A stretch of 64,000 nucleotides of DNA from assembly GCA_045600945.1 (NCBI GenBank), contig JAZRYX010000027.1, positions 1 through 64,000 on the forward strand, in the 5' to 3' direction. The notes under the pieces are model-generated. The model made no database searches, was not told the DNA's origin, and saw only the letters and a list, made by a program, of their open reading frames with translations. Of this stretch, positions 16,789-24,085 are shown piece after piece. This stretch comes from Darwinimomas sp045600945 (lineage in GTDB: Bacteria; Bacillota; Clostridia; Lachnospirales; Lachnospiraceae). The position numbers were made by a program, and so were the translations under genes. How positions within the stretch are numbered: position 1 is the first letter of the stretch; every line of letters begins with the position of its first letter.

Positions 16789-17375
16789 TACAGACTCCTC
16801 AAAGCTTCTTTAAGCATACTTTCCGCATCCATTCCTTCCGCGGCTATTGCTCTGACCGCGCGTGTTGCCTCTGATCTTGCATAACCGAGATTTACCAGCG
16901 CCTCGATTACTTCTGCTGTTTCCGAATTAATCGGTGCGGTTTTTCCGCTCGGGATGGCGCCTATGATTTCGTCAGCATTTACCTTATCCTTTAAATCAAC
17001 TATGACTCTCTGTGCGGTCTTGACTCCTATTCCCGGTGCAGTGGAGATCATCTTGTCATCACCGGTGAGTATAGCCATCCTGAGTTCGTCGGGATTCATC
17101 GCAGACAGAATCGACAGTGCGCCTTTAGGGCCTATGCCGCTGACTCCGATGAGCTGTTCAAACATGGCCAGATCCCTTCTGGAATTGAAGCCGTAGAGAC
17201 TCATAGCATCTTCGCTCACACGGAAATAAGTGTAGATTTTCACTTCTTCTCCTATGCACGGAAGCTGCTCCATGACCGATGCGGGAACATTGATTTCTAT
17301 GCCGAGTCCTCCGGATTCGACAACAATCTTTCCTTCAAGTATTTCGGATAATTCACCCTTAACAAATGATATCAT
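16788..17375 (-). CDS. ruvA: Holliday junction branch migration protein RuvA
   Basis: 195 aa, normal length. The N-terminal OB-fold (MISFVKGELSEILEGKIVVE) is followed by helix-hairpin-helix DNA-binding motifs (LIGVSGIGPKGALSIL; APGIGVKTAQRVIVDL) and a C-terminal RuvB-binding domain (EVIEALVNLGYARSEATRAV). RuvA tetramers hold the four-way junction open for RuvB. It is the first gene of the ruvAB-U32-nfn run, with AGGTG upstream of the ATG. Confidence 0.98.
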   Translation of the reverse strand: MISFVKGELSEILEGKIVVESGGLGIEINVPASVMEQLPCIGEEVKIYTYFRVSEDAMSLYGFNSRRDLAMFEQLIGVSGIGPKGALSILSAMNPDELRMAILTGDDKMISTAPGIGVKTAQRVIVDLKDKVNADEIIGAIPSGKTAPINSETAEVIEALVNLGYARSEATRAVRAIAAEGMDAESMLKEALRSL

Positions 17376-17503
17376 TGTATTTCACCTCATTTGAATGTAA
17401 TTATACCATAACGCGACGAGCGGGGCGCATATTTATATGCATTTGGCGGCCGCAAGTGATTATAATTATCAGAATTGCAATGCCATAATTGGCCGTTTCG
17501 ATA

Positions 17504-17518
17504 TATAATAAAACTATG
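17504..17518 (+). promoter_or_regulatory. -10 box abutting a start codon (predicted leaderless start)
   Basis: TATAAT (17504-17509) is followed by AAAACT and then the ATG at 17516. With the usual 6-7 nt from -10 box to transcription start, the mRNA would begin at or next to the ATG. No Shine-Dalgarno sequence is present. The PfkB gene has nearly the same layout (TATAAT AAAACC ATG). Confidence 0.5.
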
Positions 17519-18178
17519 AACAAAGCGTTATTTATCAATATTACTGCGACAGGTACATCGCCGATGTACTCGCAGATTACATCACTTACCACCGTGGAAT
17601 TTAGCGGGGGTTCTTTTAAACGCACTGATATTGCCATCGACGGTCTGGAAAGTGAACGCAAAGCCCTCACCGAACTTTGTATCCTGACGCGTAAGGCTGA
17701 CCTGATTCTGTACATTAATCATGCCGTGCTTAAATATATCGCCGACTGCTGCAGACAGTACTGTCTTGATTTTCATCCCAAGGACAGCGACGAACTTTAC
17801 AATCACATGGATGAACTGGGAATCGACCTTGATAAGGCGCGATCCGGGATCCCCACAGTTCGCGGGGAGTTTAAGCATTTCTATAAAGATTATAAAAATT
17901 ATTATTATCTCCCGGCTGAGGATGTAGCCTATCATAAGTCGGTCAGCGAGTTTGTTGATAAATCAGCGCGTAAGCAGGCTACGGCACGTACAGCATATAT
18001 AAAAAAGACAGGTCTTTTTGCACCTGTCTTTGATAAGTCTTTATTTAATCCCGATTTTCTGTTTCGTCCGAGTTATGAATGCAAACAGGAATATCTTCCT
18101 TTTGAGCTTCTCGATCTTTCGGACAACCGGATTCTATGCTCTTATATTTTCCGCCCTCGTAACGATAAGGATGTTTAA
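17516..18178 (+). CDS. Degenerate DEDD/RNase H-like exonuclease-related protein
   Basis: 220 aa from ATG 17516; a TTG at 17489 would add nine residues but overlaps the -10 box. The N-terminus (LFINITATGTSP) is laid out like the ExoI motif of DEDD exonucleases such as YprB (FxDxETTGLSP), but the catalytic Asp is Asn and the Glu is Thr, so nuclease activity is unlikely. The rest (DLDKARSGIPTVRGEFKHF, YYLPAEDVAYHKSVSEF) is not recognised with confidence. It is the only plus-strand gene in this stretch, and its last 134 nt overlap the end of the convergent DUF5662 gene. Confidence 0.6.
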   Translation: MNKALFINITATGTSPMYSQITSLTTVEFSGGSFKRTDIAIDGLESERKALTELCILTRKADLILYINHAVLKYIADCCRQYCLDFHPKDSDELYNHMDELGIDLDKARSGIPTVRGEFKHFYKDYKNYYYLPAEDVAYHKSVSEFVDKSARKQATARTAYIKKTGLFAPVFDKSLFNPDFLFRPSYECKQEYLPFELLDLSDNRILCSYIFRPRNDKDV

Positions 18179-18743
18179 GGAGCCAGCGCATATATGCGAG
18201 GGCTTTTTCTTCGCCCTGATTTGCCATGAGTTTCAGTACATCCTCAAGCAGCATCCTTGTATCCTCATGAAGATTCCGTGACACTATATCTGATTTGATA
18301 TTATAATAATCCCATGGATCACGTGATGTATATCTGTCCTTGTGATAAACCTTGCAGGCTGCTATTCTGTCACATGCCATCTCAAGTGCATATCTTAAAG
18401 GCATCTTTGCACCGCCTACTACAACCCCTTTTATGTTACCTCCGTACTGAAGATCCATCCAATACTCGAAGTGATGTTTGTTGCGTCCTTTATGATGCAG
18501 CCATGCTTCGCTGTATCCTTTTTCCTTTTTTTCTTCTGCATTGGGGCTGTGATCACCGCAGTAATACCTGACTCCGGTAATAAACTCAACCGGCTCATAC
18601 TTTGACAGATCATGTAACAGGCCCTGCTTCGTAAGACCTATTTTAAAGCAGAGATCCATGACTATCATCTTATGTTCGGTGATCGTCTTCATATGACCCC
18701 ATGCTTTTTCGAGTGTAATTGTTCTGTTATCTCTATTTTCCAT
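18045..18743 (-). CDS. DUF5662 family protein
   Basis: 232 aa from the ATG ending at 18743, which overlaps the methyltransferase stop by 11 nt; the frame extends further upstream but only as a shadow of the methyltransferase. The core is rich in His/Asp (LLHDLSKYEPVEFI, SEAWLHHKGRNKHHFEYW, ALEMACDRIAACKVY) and matches DUF5662, a family of unknown function whose His/Asp pattern suggests HD-type metal-dependent hydrolases; that activity is inference. The last ~45 residues lie in the 134-nt convergent overlap with the exonuclease-like gene and look less conserved. Confidence 0.85.
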   Translation of the reverse strand: MENRDNRTITLEKAWGHMKTITEHKMIVMDLCFKIGLTKQGLLHDLSKYEPVEFITGVRYYCGDHSPNAEEKKEKGYSEAWLHHKGRNKHHFEYWMDLQYGGNIKGVVVGGAKMPLRYALEMACDRIAACKVYHKDRYTSRDPWDYYNIKSDIVSRNLHEDTRMLLEDVLKLMANQGEEKALAYMRWLLKHPYRYEGGKYKSIESGCPKDREAQKEDIPVCIHNSDETENRD

Positions 18744-19476
18744 TTTCCTGTAATACCACCAATAGCCTTGCTGTATCACCTTCGGGATCTGTTTGTGTAT
18801 CTGCGTCCCATGCACCGACCCATTTCAGTCCGGCAGACTCTGCACAGCATTTTATCTCATCGACACTGTATGCTCTCTGAGTATGTATCTCTTCTGATTT
18901 CTTAAACAGTTTGCCTTCTTTTATGAACATCGTCAGATTATATTCGTTGAGTTTGGTTTTACTGTCGTAATAATTCTCCCAGATATATGTTGCGTCATCA
19001 TTCGATCTTGAAAATGTATTGTCCGCCAGAATGTTTTCGTACATGAACTCTGTCTTAAGATCAAAGATGAAAAGTCCTTTCGGATCAAGGTAATTATTGA
19101 CCAGTTTAAATACTTTAGTCATATCCTCTGGCTCAGTTATATAATTCAGACTGTCGCATCTTGAGACGATGGCAGCGCATGTGCCGTACAGTTCAAACTC
19201 CCTCATATCCTGATTAAGATACAGTATGTCATGTCCGCTCTCATCACGTTTTCCGAGCGCTTCCATAAGCATCTCACCGGAACTGTCGATGCCTATCATA
19301 TCGTATCCTCTTGCCGCAAGCATTTCAGTAAGCACACCCGTACCGCATCCGAGATCTGCAACTATACCTGAAGAAATCCCGTACGTACGGAGTATGGCAG
19401 TTATCTGCTCACACCACGCATCGTACGGGACATTATCCATAAATCCGTCATAGATTTTTGCAAAATCGTTATACAT
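18733..19476 (-). CDS. Class I SAM-dependent methyltransferase
   Basis: 247 aa. Motif I (VADLGCGTGVLTEML) and the acidic strand-2 end (YDMIGIDSSGEML) define the SAM-binding Rossmann fold of class I methyltransferases; a C-terminal beta extension (YIWENYYDSKTKLNEYNLTM) is typical of the YqeM-like/ubiE-like group. The substrate is unknown. It lies 5 nt downstream of the SEC-C gene and overlaps the DUF5662 gene, in a run of small housekeeping genes. Confidence 0.88.
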   Translation of the reverse strand: MYNDFAKIYDGFMDNVPYDAWCEQITAILRTYGISSGIVADLGCGTGVLTEMLAARGYDMIGIDSSGEMLMEALGKRDESGHDILYLNQDMREFELYGTCAAIVSRCDSLNYITEPEDMTKVFKLVNNYLDPKGLFIFDLKTEFMYENILADNTFSRSNDDATYIWENYYDSKTKLNEYNLTMFIKEGKLFKKSEEIHTQRAYSVDEIKCCAESAGLKWVGAWDADTQTDPEGDTARLLVVLQENGK

Positions 19477-19481
19477 TGAAA

Positions 19482-19988
19482 TCAGGCATTCTTTCCGCAG
19501 CAGAATTTATATTTCTTTCCCGACCCGCATGGACACGGATCGTTACGTCCGACTTTCTTATCCTTTACTACGGTCCCGCTCATCCTCTGCTCACGTGCCA
19601 TCTCTTTACGCTGTTCCTGGGTAAAATACTTATCCCACTGAGAAAGATTGTAAAGCCAATCAGCCTTTGCAGCTACCATGTTCTTATAAAGCTTCTCAAG
19701 ATCGATATCAAGAGTAACCTTTGTGGATTCTTTCATCTTCTCGATAGGATTGGCCTTTTTCAAACTGTCATTGATTCCATCCAGAAATCCGGTCATAGTT
19801 TCAATGTCGGTATCCCACTTTTCAGCGAGTTCCTTTACCGTACCCGAAACAACCTTTGAGGAATCCTCAAGAAGCTCTTCATAGATGCTCTGCTCTTTTG
19901 CAAAATAATCCTTCCAGAGTTTTGCTCTCTCCTTAACCGCAAGAGCCTCCCCGTATGCTTTATCTCTCCATGTCTCCAGTAGTGTCAT
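19482..19988 (-). CDS. SEC-C zinc-motif protein
   Basis: 168 aa. A helical N-terminal two-thirds is followed by a C-terminal SEC-C motif (NDPCPCGSGKKYKFCCG), the zinc-binding tail also found at the end of SecA, where it contacts ribosomes and SecB. The function of stand-alone members is not established; a ribosome- or translocation-related role is inference. The start has AAGGAG upstream and overlaps the AI-2E transporter gene by 29 nt. Confidence 0.85.
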   Translation of the reverse strand: MTLLETWRDKAYGEALAVKERAKLWKDYFAKEQSIYEELLEDSSKVVSGTVKELAEKWDTDIETMTGFLDGINDSLKKANPIEKMKESTKVTLDIDLEKLYKNMVAAKADWLYNLSQWDKYFTQEQRKEMAREQRMSGTVVKDKKVGRNDPCPCGSGKKYKFCCGKNA

Positions 19989-21075
19989 TGTTTATGTACT
20001 CCTTTGTATCTTCGTCAATCTTTTTAAGATCGCTGTAATCTGCCGAGTGTGTAGATAAATCTTTCTTTTCAAGATTTTTGTATATTATTCTTTTTATGAT
20101 TCTATGTATTACCGCAAATGTAGGAACCGCGATTATCATTCCCACAAATCCGAACAGTCCGCCGAACAAAAGTATAGAGAACAATACCCAGAAACTGCCT
20201 ACACCTGTCTGCTGCCCGAGTATCTTTGGTCCGATGATATTTCCGTCCAACTGCTGAACAACAAGGATAATGATACAGAATTCGAGACATTTAATAGGTG
20301 AAACGGCCAAAAGCAATACAGCGCAAGGTATGGCACCTATGAATGGTCCGAAGAACGGGATGATATTGGTAACACCCACGATAATCGAAATAAGCGGCGC
20401 GTACGGTATACCGAACAGACTGACCACAATAAAAGTCAAAAGTCCGATAATAATCGAATCAATAATCTTTCCTACCAGGAACTTACTGAAGACATCACAG
20501 GTATATCTGCAATCATCAAGAAGGATATTGGCCTTGTCTATCGGCAGTAAACCGTAGGCCATCTTTTTGGCTCTGGCCTTTGTAATATCCTTCATATTGA
20601 GGAAGTATATCATGACAATAAATCCGATAATGACATTCTTAAATGTCAATATGACAGACCATACTCCCGAAGTTATGCTGGCAACATAACTGTTCAGATT
20701 CGGAAGCATCTCACCTGCCACCCACTTGACTACGGAATCACCTACGTTCGAATAGTGAGTCTCGATGGTCTCCGCAAGTCCCGGATAACTTTCAAACAGT
20801 CCCTTTACTATATCGTCCAGTGCATTGATATAACTCGGGAACTGAGAAAGTATCATAGACACACTGTCTATGAATTGAGGAACAATGAGCAGAAGCAGAA
20901 GTGCCATCGCCACGATTATGATCAAAAGACATATAATTGAGCAGACTGCCTTTGGAAGCTTTTTTTCCAGCTTCCGATAAATAGGTAAAACAAGAAAAGC
21001 AAATGCCAGTCCGTAAGCAAACGGAGCAAGTGCCTCGCCCAAAGTATTAAAAAAGCCTCTGATCGCCTCAAACAT
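19960..21075 (-). CDS. AI-2E family membrane transporter
   Basis: 371 aa with about seven to eight membrane segments and family motifs such as GIPYAPLISIIVGVTNIIPF and GPFIGAIP, plus QLDGNIIGPKILGQQTGVGS. The family (PerM/YtvI/TqsA-like) includes putative exporters of AI-2 and proton/sodium-driven carriers; the substrate here is not predictable. A charged C-terminal tail is cytoplasmic. The gene follows the probable 6S RNA gene and starts after AGAGGAT. Confidence 0.9.
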   Translation of the reverse strand: MFEAIRGFFNTLGEALAPFAYGLAFAFLVLPIYRKLEKKLPKAVCSIICLLIIIVAMALLLLLIVPQFIDSVSMILSQFPSYINALDDIVKGLFESYPGLAETIETHYSNVGDSVVKWVAGEMLPNLNSYVASITSGVWSVILTFKNVIIGFIVMIYFLNMKDITKARAKKMAYGLLPIDKANILLDDCRYTCDVFSKFLVGKIIDSIIIGLLTFIVVSLFGIPYAPLISIIVGVTNIIPFFGPFIGAIPCAVLLLAVSPIKCLEFCIIILVVQQLDGNIIGPKILGQQTGVGSFWVLFSILLFGGLFGFVGMIIAVPTFAVIHRIIKRIIYKNLEKKDLSTHSADYSDLKKIDEDTKEYINNDTTGDMER

Positions 21076-21090
21076 CTTTTATCCTCTGAA

Positions 21091-21269
21091 AGCCCAAGGT
21101 GCCGTTCCCTGTCGATTTGACGCCCTAACTCTCGTCAGGTGGGTATCCGCAGCTGCACATCTGACTACCAATATTATATTAAGAGGCTTGTCATCCTTGC
21201 ATATCATATGAGATCCCTTATATCAAAATGTAGGTTCAAATTATAACAGGGGTGTCGAACATCCCAGGT
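21091..21269 (-). ncRNA. ssrS: Probable 6S RNA
   Basis: The 264-nt gene-free interval between pckA and the AI-2E gene can fold, on the minus strand, into one long interrupted hairpin. Outer pairs join CCTGGGATGTTC to GAACGGCACCTTGGG with a bulge. CCCTGTT then pairs with GACAGGG, and TTTGA with TCAAA, leaving a large AT-rich central bubble. This open-promoter mimic and the length of about 180 nt fit 6S RNA, which binds sigma70-type RNA polymerase. A promoter just beyond the pckA terminator supports an independent transcript. The ends are estimates and no reference comparison could be made. Confidence 0.68.
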
Positions 21270-21275
21270 AGTTAT

Positions 21276-21304
21276 ATTTTAGCATATAAAAATCAGGGTG
21301 CATA
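21276..21304 (-). promoter_or_regulatory. Promoter of the probable 6S RNA
   Basis: Minus-strand TAAAAT (21276-21281) is preceded by TG in an extended -10 arrangement (TGCTAAAAT), with a weak -35 (TATGCA, 21299-21304) at 17 bp that lies inside the pckA terminator stem. Transcription would start near 21269. Confidence 0.5.
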
Positions 21305-21316
21305 GTGCACCCTGAC
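21285..21316 (-). terminator. pckA terminator
   Basis: A 9-bp perfect stem with a TAG loop (21294-21314) is followed on the minus strand by ATTTTTAT, 24 nt beyond the pckA stop codon. Confidence 0.8.
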
Positions 21317-21339
21317 AAAATCTTTTTATTAATATTCAA

Positions 21340-23037
21340 TTATTTACACTCATTGAATACTTTCTTGATAGCCTTAAGAGCATCTGCAGGAAGTCTGTCG
21401 AATCCGCCCTGCTTGGAATCAAGTTCTTCAACGAACTTAACTCTGTCTTCCATACGAGCCTTGAGTTGCTTGAGGTAGTTAGCGTCCTTCATATCCGGAA
21501 CATATCCCTTCCACTCACAGATCTCAATGTCTGAGAAGTTGCCCCACTTTTTGAATTTAGCTTTCTTCTCAACGATAGCTTCAAGAACACCGAGTGTAAC
21601 TTCCTTTGTGATCTTCTTGCCCATGAAGTCACCTGTATTTACGATGTAGCAATCAACTTTCTTCTTATCTACGAGCTTTTTGAACTTCTCATAGTCATTT
21701 GCAAGTGGATATGTTCTGAATGGGTTAGCATACGGAACAACTACAAGTGCGTTCGGATCAGCACCCGGAGCAAGACGCTCAGCCGATGATCTCTTTGTAG
21801 CAAGTGTTGCGCCCATAACTGATGCAAGTGCTGCACCTTTAAGCTTAACAACCGGCGGAATTGTAGGATCCTTCATGATCCAGAAAATAGCATTAACCGG
21901 CTCGGAAATCTTATCTACACGGTTCGGGCTCCAAAGTTTAGACTTGATAGCACGTCCGTTACCGTTACGGATATCCTCTGTTACGATAGTAACTTCACCG
22001 TTCTCGTCAAGAGTAGCACCTACGTTCTGTACAGTGATGAGATACTTGTTGTCCGGGCAGCCTGCCGGATAATCAGCTGTCTTATCAAAATATGTAGGCT
22101 CGATAGCAATCGATGAACATGTATCTGTATTGATGATGAAAGCATCATCATGAAGAACTGTAATATCAAACTTACCGCCATGCTTAGCATGTGTAAGTGT
22201 TGACTTACCTGAACCTGAAAGACCGAATACAGATGCTACGAAGCTCTTTCCGCCCTTGAGGTTGTATCTCTTCTGTCCGCCGTGGCAGCTTGCATAACCG
22301 TTACGGTTTGCGATAGCCCATGCCATGGTAAGTGTACCCTTCTTATGCTCTCCGAAGTACTTCATACCAAGGATGCATGCACAGTTCTGCTCTGTGTTGA
22401 AGTAGCACAGTGTCTTCTTCTGAGGATCACTGAGTACGCTGAAATCAAGTCCCGGTCCCTCTTCAGGTGTCCACTGAGGATCTGAGAAGATGTAGATATC
22501 AGGCTCATTACCCTTACCTACCGGAACTGAATTCTTGTACATCTTGATGTATTCATCTGACATATACTGGAAGTTGATCATCCAGTTGTAAAGGAGGTTC
22601 TCTTCACCTTCCGGAATAAGAAGATGTGCCTTTACCATGAACTCAGGATCAAGTCCGCAGAATACTTCTGCATGATACATTGTTTTCCAACGTGACTTAT
22701 AAACAGCATCCATTGCAATCTTATCAAGTGCTTCACAATTAACACCTTCCATACCTGCAATACGTCTTGCTGTTGCATAACGTCCTGTAATAGCGCCGTC
22801 GTTGAAAAGCAGAACTTTTGCATCCGGCTCAAGTCCGAATTCTTCACCACGATATACCGTCTGTCCGGTAACTACTGTTCCGGGTGAGTTCTTTGCAAGA
22901 TCATATGCTTCCTTAAGAGTATTGATCTTAACTACGTTGTTGCCATAGAAAGCTGACTCGATGATAGTTCTGGTCTTAGCAAAGCCTACTTTTCCGGGGC
23001 CTATTTCATTTGTTTTGTAATAAGCTTTTGTTGACAT
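21340..23037 (-). CDS. pckA: Phosphoenolpyruvate carboxykinase (ATP)
   Basis: 565 aa. It has the kinase-1 P-loop FGLSGSGKST, the preceding GGKSFVAS, the Asp/metal motif HDDAFII and IEPTYFDKTADYP, all typical of ATP-dependent PEPCK. In rumen and gut Clostridia this enzyme often runs in the carboxylating direction, making oxaloacetate and ATP from PEP; either direction is possible. It is a single-gene unit with an AGGAGG RBS, a tandem 11-bp repeat in its 5' untranslated region and its own terminator. Confidence 0.97.
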   Translation of the reverse strand: MSTKAYYKTNEIGPGKVGFAKTRTIIESAFYGNNVVKINTLKEAYDLAKNSPGTVVTGQTVYRGEEFGLEPDAKVLLFNDGAITGRYATARRIAGMEGVNCEALDKIAMDAVYKSRWKTMYHAEVFCGLDPEFMVKAHLLIPEGEENLLYNWMINFQYMSDEYIKMYKNSVPVGKGNEPDIYIFSDPQWTPEEGPGLDFSVLSDPQKKTLCYFNTEQNCACILGMKYFGEHKKGTLTMAWAIANRNGYASCHGGQKRYNLKGGKSFVASVFGLSGSGKSTLTHAKHGGKFDITVLHDDAFIINTDTCSSIAIEPTYFDKTADYPAGCPDNKYLITVQNVGATLDENGEVTIVTEDIRNGNGRAIKSKLWSPNRVDKISEPVNAIFWIMKDPTIPPVVKLKGAALASVMGATLATKRSSAERLAPGADPNALVVVPYANPFRTYPLANDYEKFKKLVDKKKVDCYIVNTGDFMGKKITKEVTLGVLEAIVEKKAKFKKWGNFSDIEICEWKGYVPDMKDANYLKQLKARMEDRVKFVEELDSKQGGFDRLPADALKAIKKVFNECK

Positions 23038-23054
23038 ATTATTCCTCCTAAATT

Positions 23055-23076
23055 CTCAATACATACTCAATACATA
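23055..23076. repeat. Tandem 11-bp direct repeat upstream of pckA
   Basis: CTCAATACATA occurs twice back to back (23055-23065 and 23066-23076), 18 nt before the pckA ATG, close to one helical turn per unit. It lies just upstream of the RBS and may be a regulator or RNA-binding site; no family is recognised. Confidence 0.6.
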
Positions 23077-23140
23077 TCTGTATTAAAATAAACAAATTTG
23101 GTTTAATTATCTCACTTTGAGACCTGTGTGTCAATTGATA

Positions 23141-24085
23141 CTACTGTTTTATCCGCAGTTCACAATCAAACTCGGCATCATTATCCAACATGATTTTATA
23201 CACCTTAAGCAGAAATACCGGATCCAGCGATTTCTCGCTTATACCGTAACTTTCCCATAATATCGCGAATTTTTCTCCGGGATAATGCTTGCCGAAGCCT
23301 CCGTAAAGCACATCCGCAAATGCATCCAGATTATGCCCCATTTGGAAATCCGGACTGTCGGTCATCTTTGACTCAATCTCATTAAAGAAGCTATCCCTGT
23401 CTGTTATTTTGTTTCCGTCCAGAACATAGACAAACGGTATAAGCATACTCAGATCTTCCATATGATCTATCATGCAGTCCGGCTGCAGCGCTTCAAGAAC
23501 CTCCCTGTCTCTGAACCCCCATGTAACTCCGACAGTAAGACATCCTGCTGCTTTTCCTGCCTCTATATCCGTCTCACCGTCGCCTATATAGATACATTCT
23601 TCCGGTTTTACTCCCAGCTCCTCAGCAACATTTAATATCGGCATCGGATTCGGTTTAAGAGGTACTCCCTGCCTTTCTCCGCAGACTATATCAAAAAGAT
23701 CATCCCCGTATACTTTATGGATACATGCCTCGACACCCTGCTGGCTTTTATTTGAAGTAACCGCAAGTTTGATTCCACGTGCCTTGAATTCTCTAAGTGC
23801 CTCGGGAACCCCTTCGTATGCTTCATTTTTATAAGTACAATACTCTGCGAATACTTTCTTATAAGTCAGGTATGCTTTTTCAATATCTTCTTCATCGGGA
23901 TTGCTGTAGAGACTTACAGCTTTTCTGATCAGATTCTTTCCTCCGTTTCCGATAAATGATTTGACATGCAACATGTCTATCTCTTTATATCCAAGTTGCT
24001 TAAGTGTCATGTTCACAGCATATGTAAGTGATTCAAGAGTATTGATAATTGTTCCGTCCAAATCAAAAATACAAGCTCTTATCAT
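23141..24085 (-). CDS. HAD-superfamily phosphatase fused to a barstar-like domain
   Basis: 314 aa. Residues 1-215 are a phosphoglycolate-phosphatase-like HAD hydrolase: nucleophile motif CIFDLDGTIINT, motif II VTSNKS, motif III Lys in PLKPNP and motif IV GDGETDIEAG. Residues ~218-314 resemble barstar, the inhibitor of the RNase barnase: YVLDGNKITDRDSFFNEI, then the family core GHNLDAFADVLYGG (250-263). The start overlaps the end of the upstream HerA-like ATPase by 4 nt, so the two are co-translated. The barstar part could bind an RNase or act as a protein-binding module; no barnase-like gene was seen in the window. Confidence 0.85.
   Translation of the reverse strand: MIRACIFDLDGTIINTLESLTYAVNMTLKQLGYKEIDMLHVKSFIGNGGKNLIRKAVSLYSNPDEEDIEKAYLTYKKVFAEYCTYKNEAYEGVPEALREFKARGIKLAVTSNKSQQGVEACIHKVYGDDLFDIVCGERQGVPLKPNPMPILNVAEELGVKPEECIYIGDGETDIEAGKAAGCLTVGVTWGFRDREVLEALQPDCMIDHMEDLSMLIPFVYVLDGNKITDRDSFFNEIESKMTDSPDFQMGHNLDAFADVLYGGFGKHYPGEKFAILWESYGISEKSLDPVFLLKVYKIMLDNDAEFDCELRIKQ

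Noticed and set aside
21076..21290. Riboswitch upstream of the AI-2E transporter
   Set aside because: The long symmetrical hairpin with an AT-rich bubble fits 6S RNA better than any riboswitch fold I recognise, and no expression platform before the ATG is seen.
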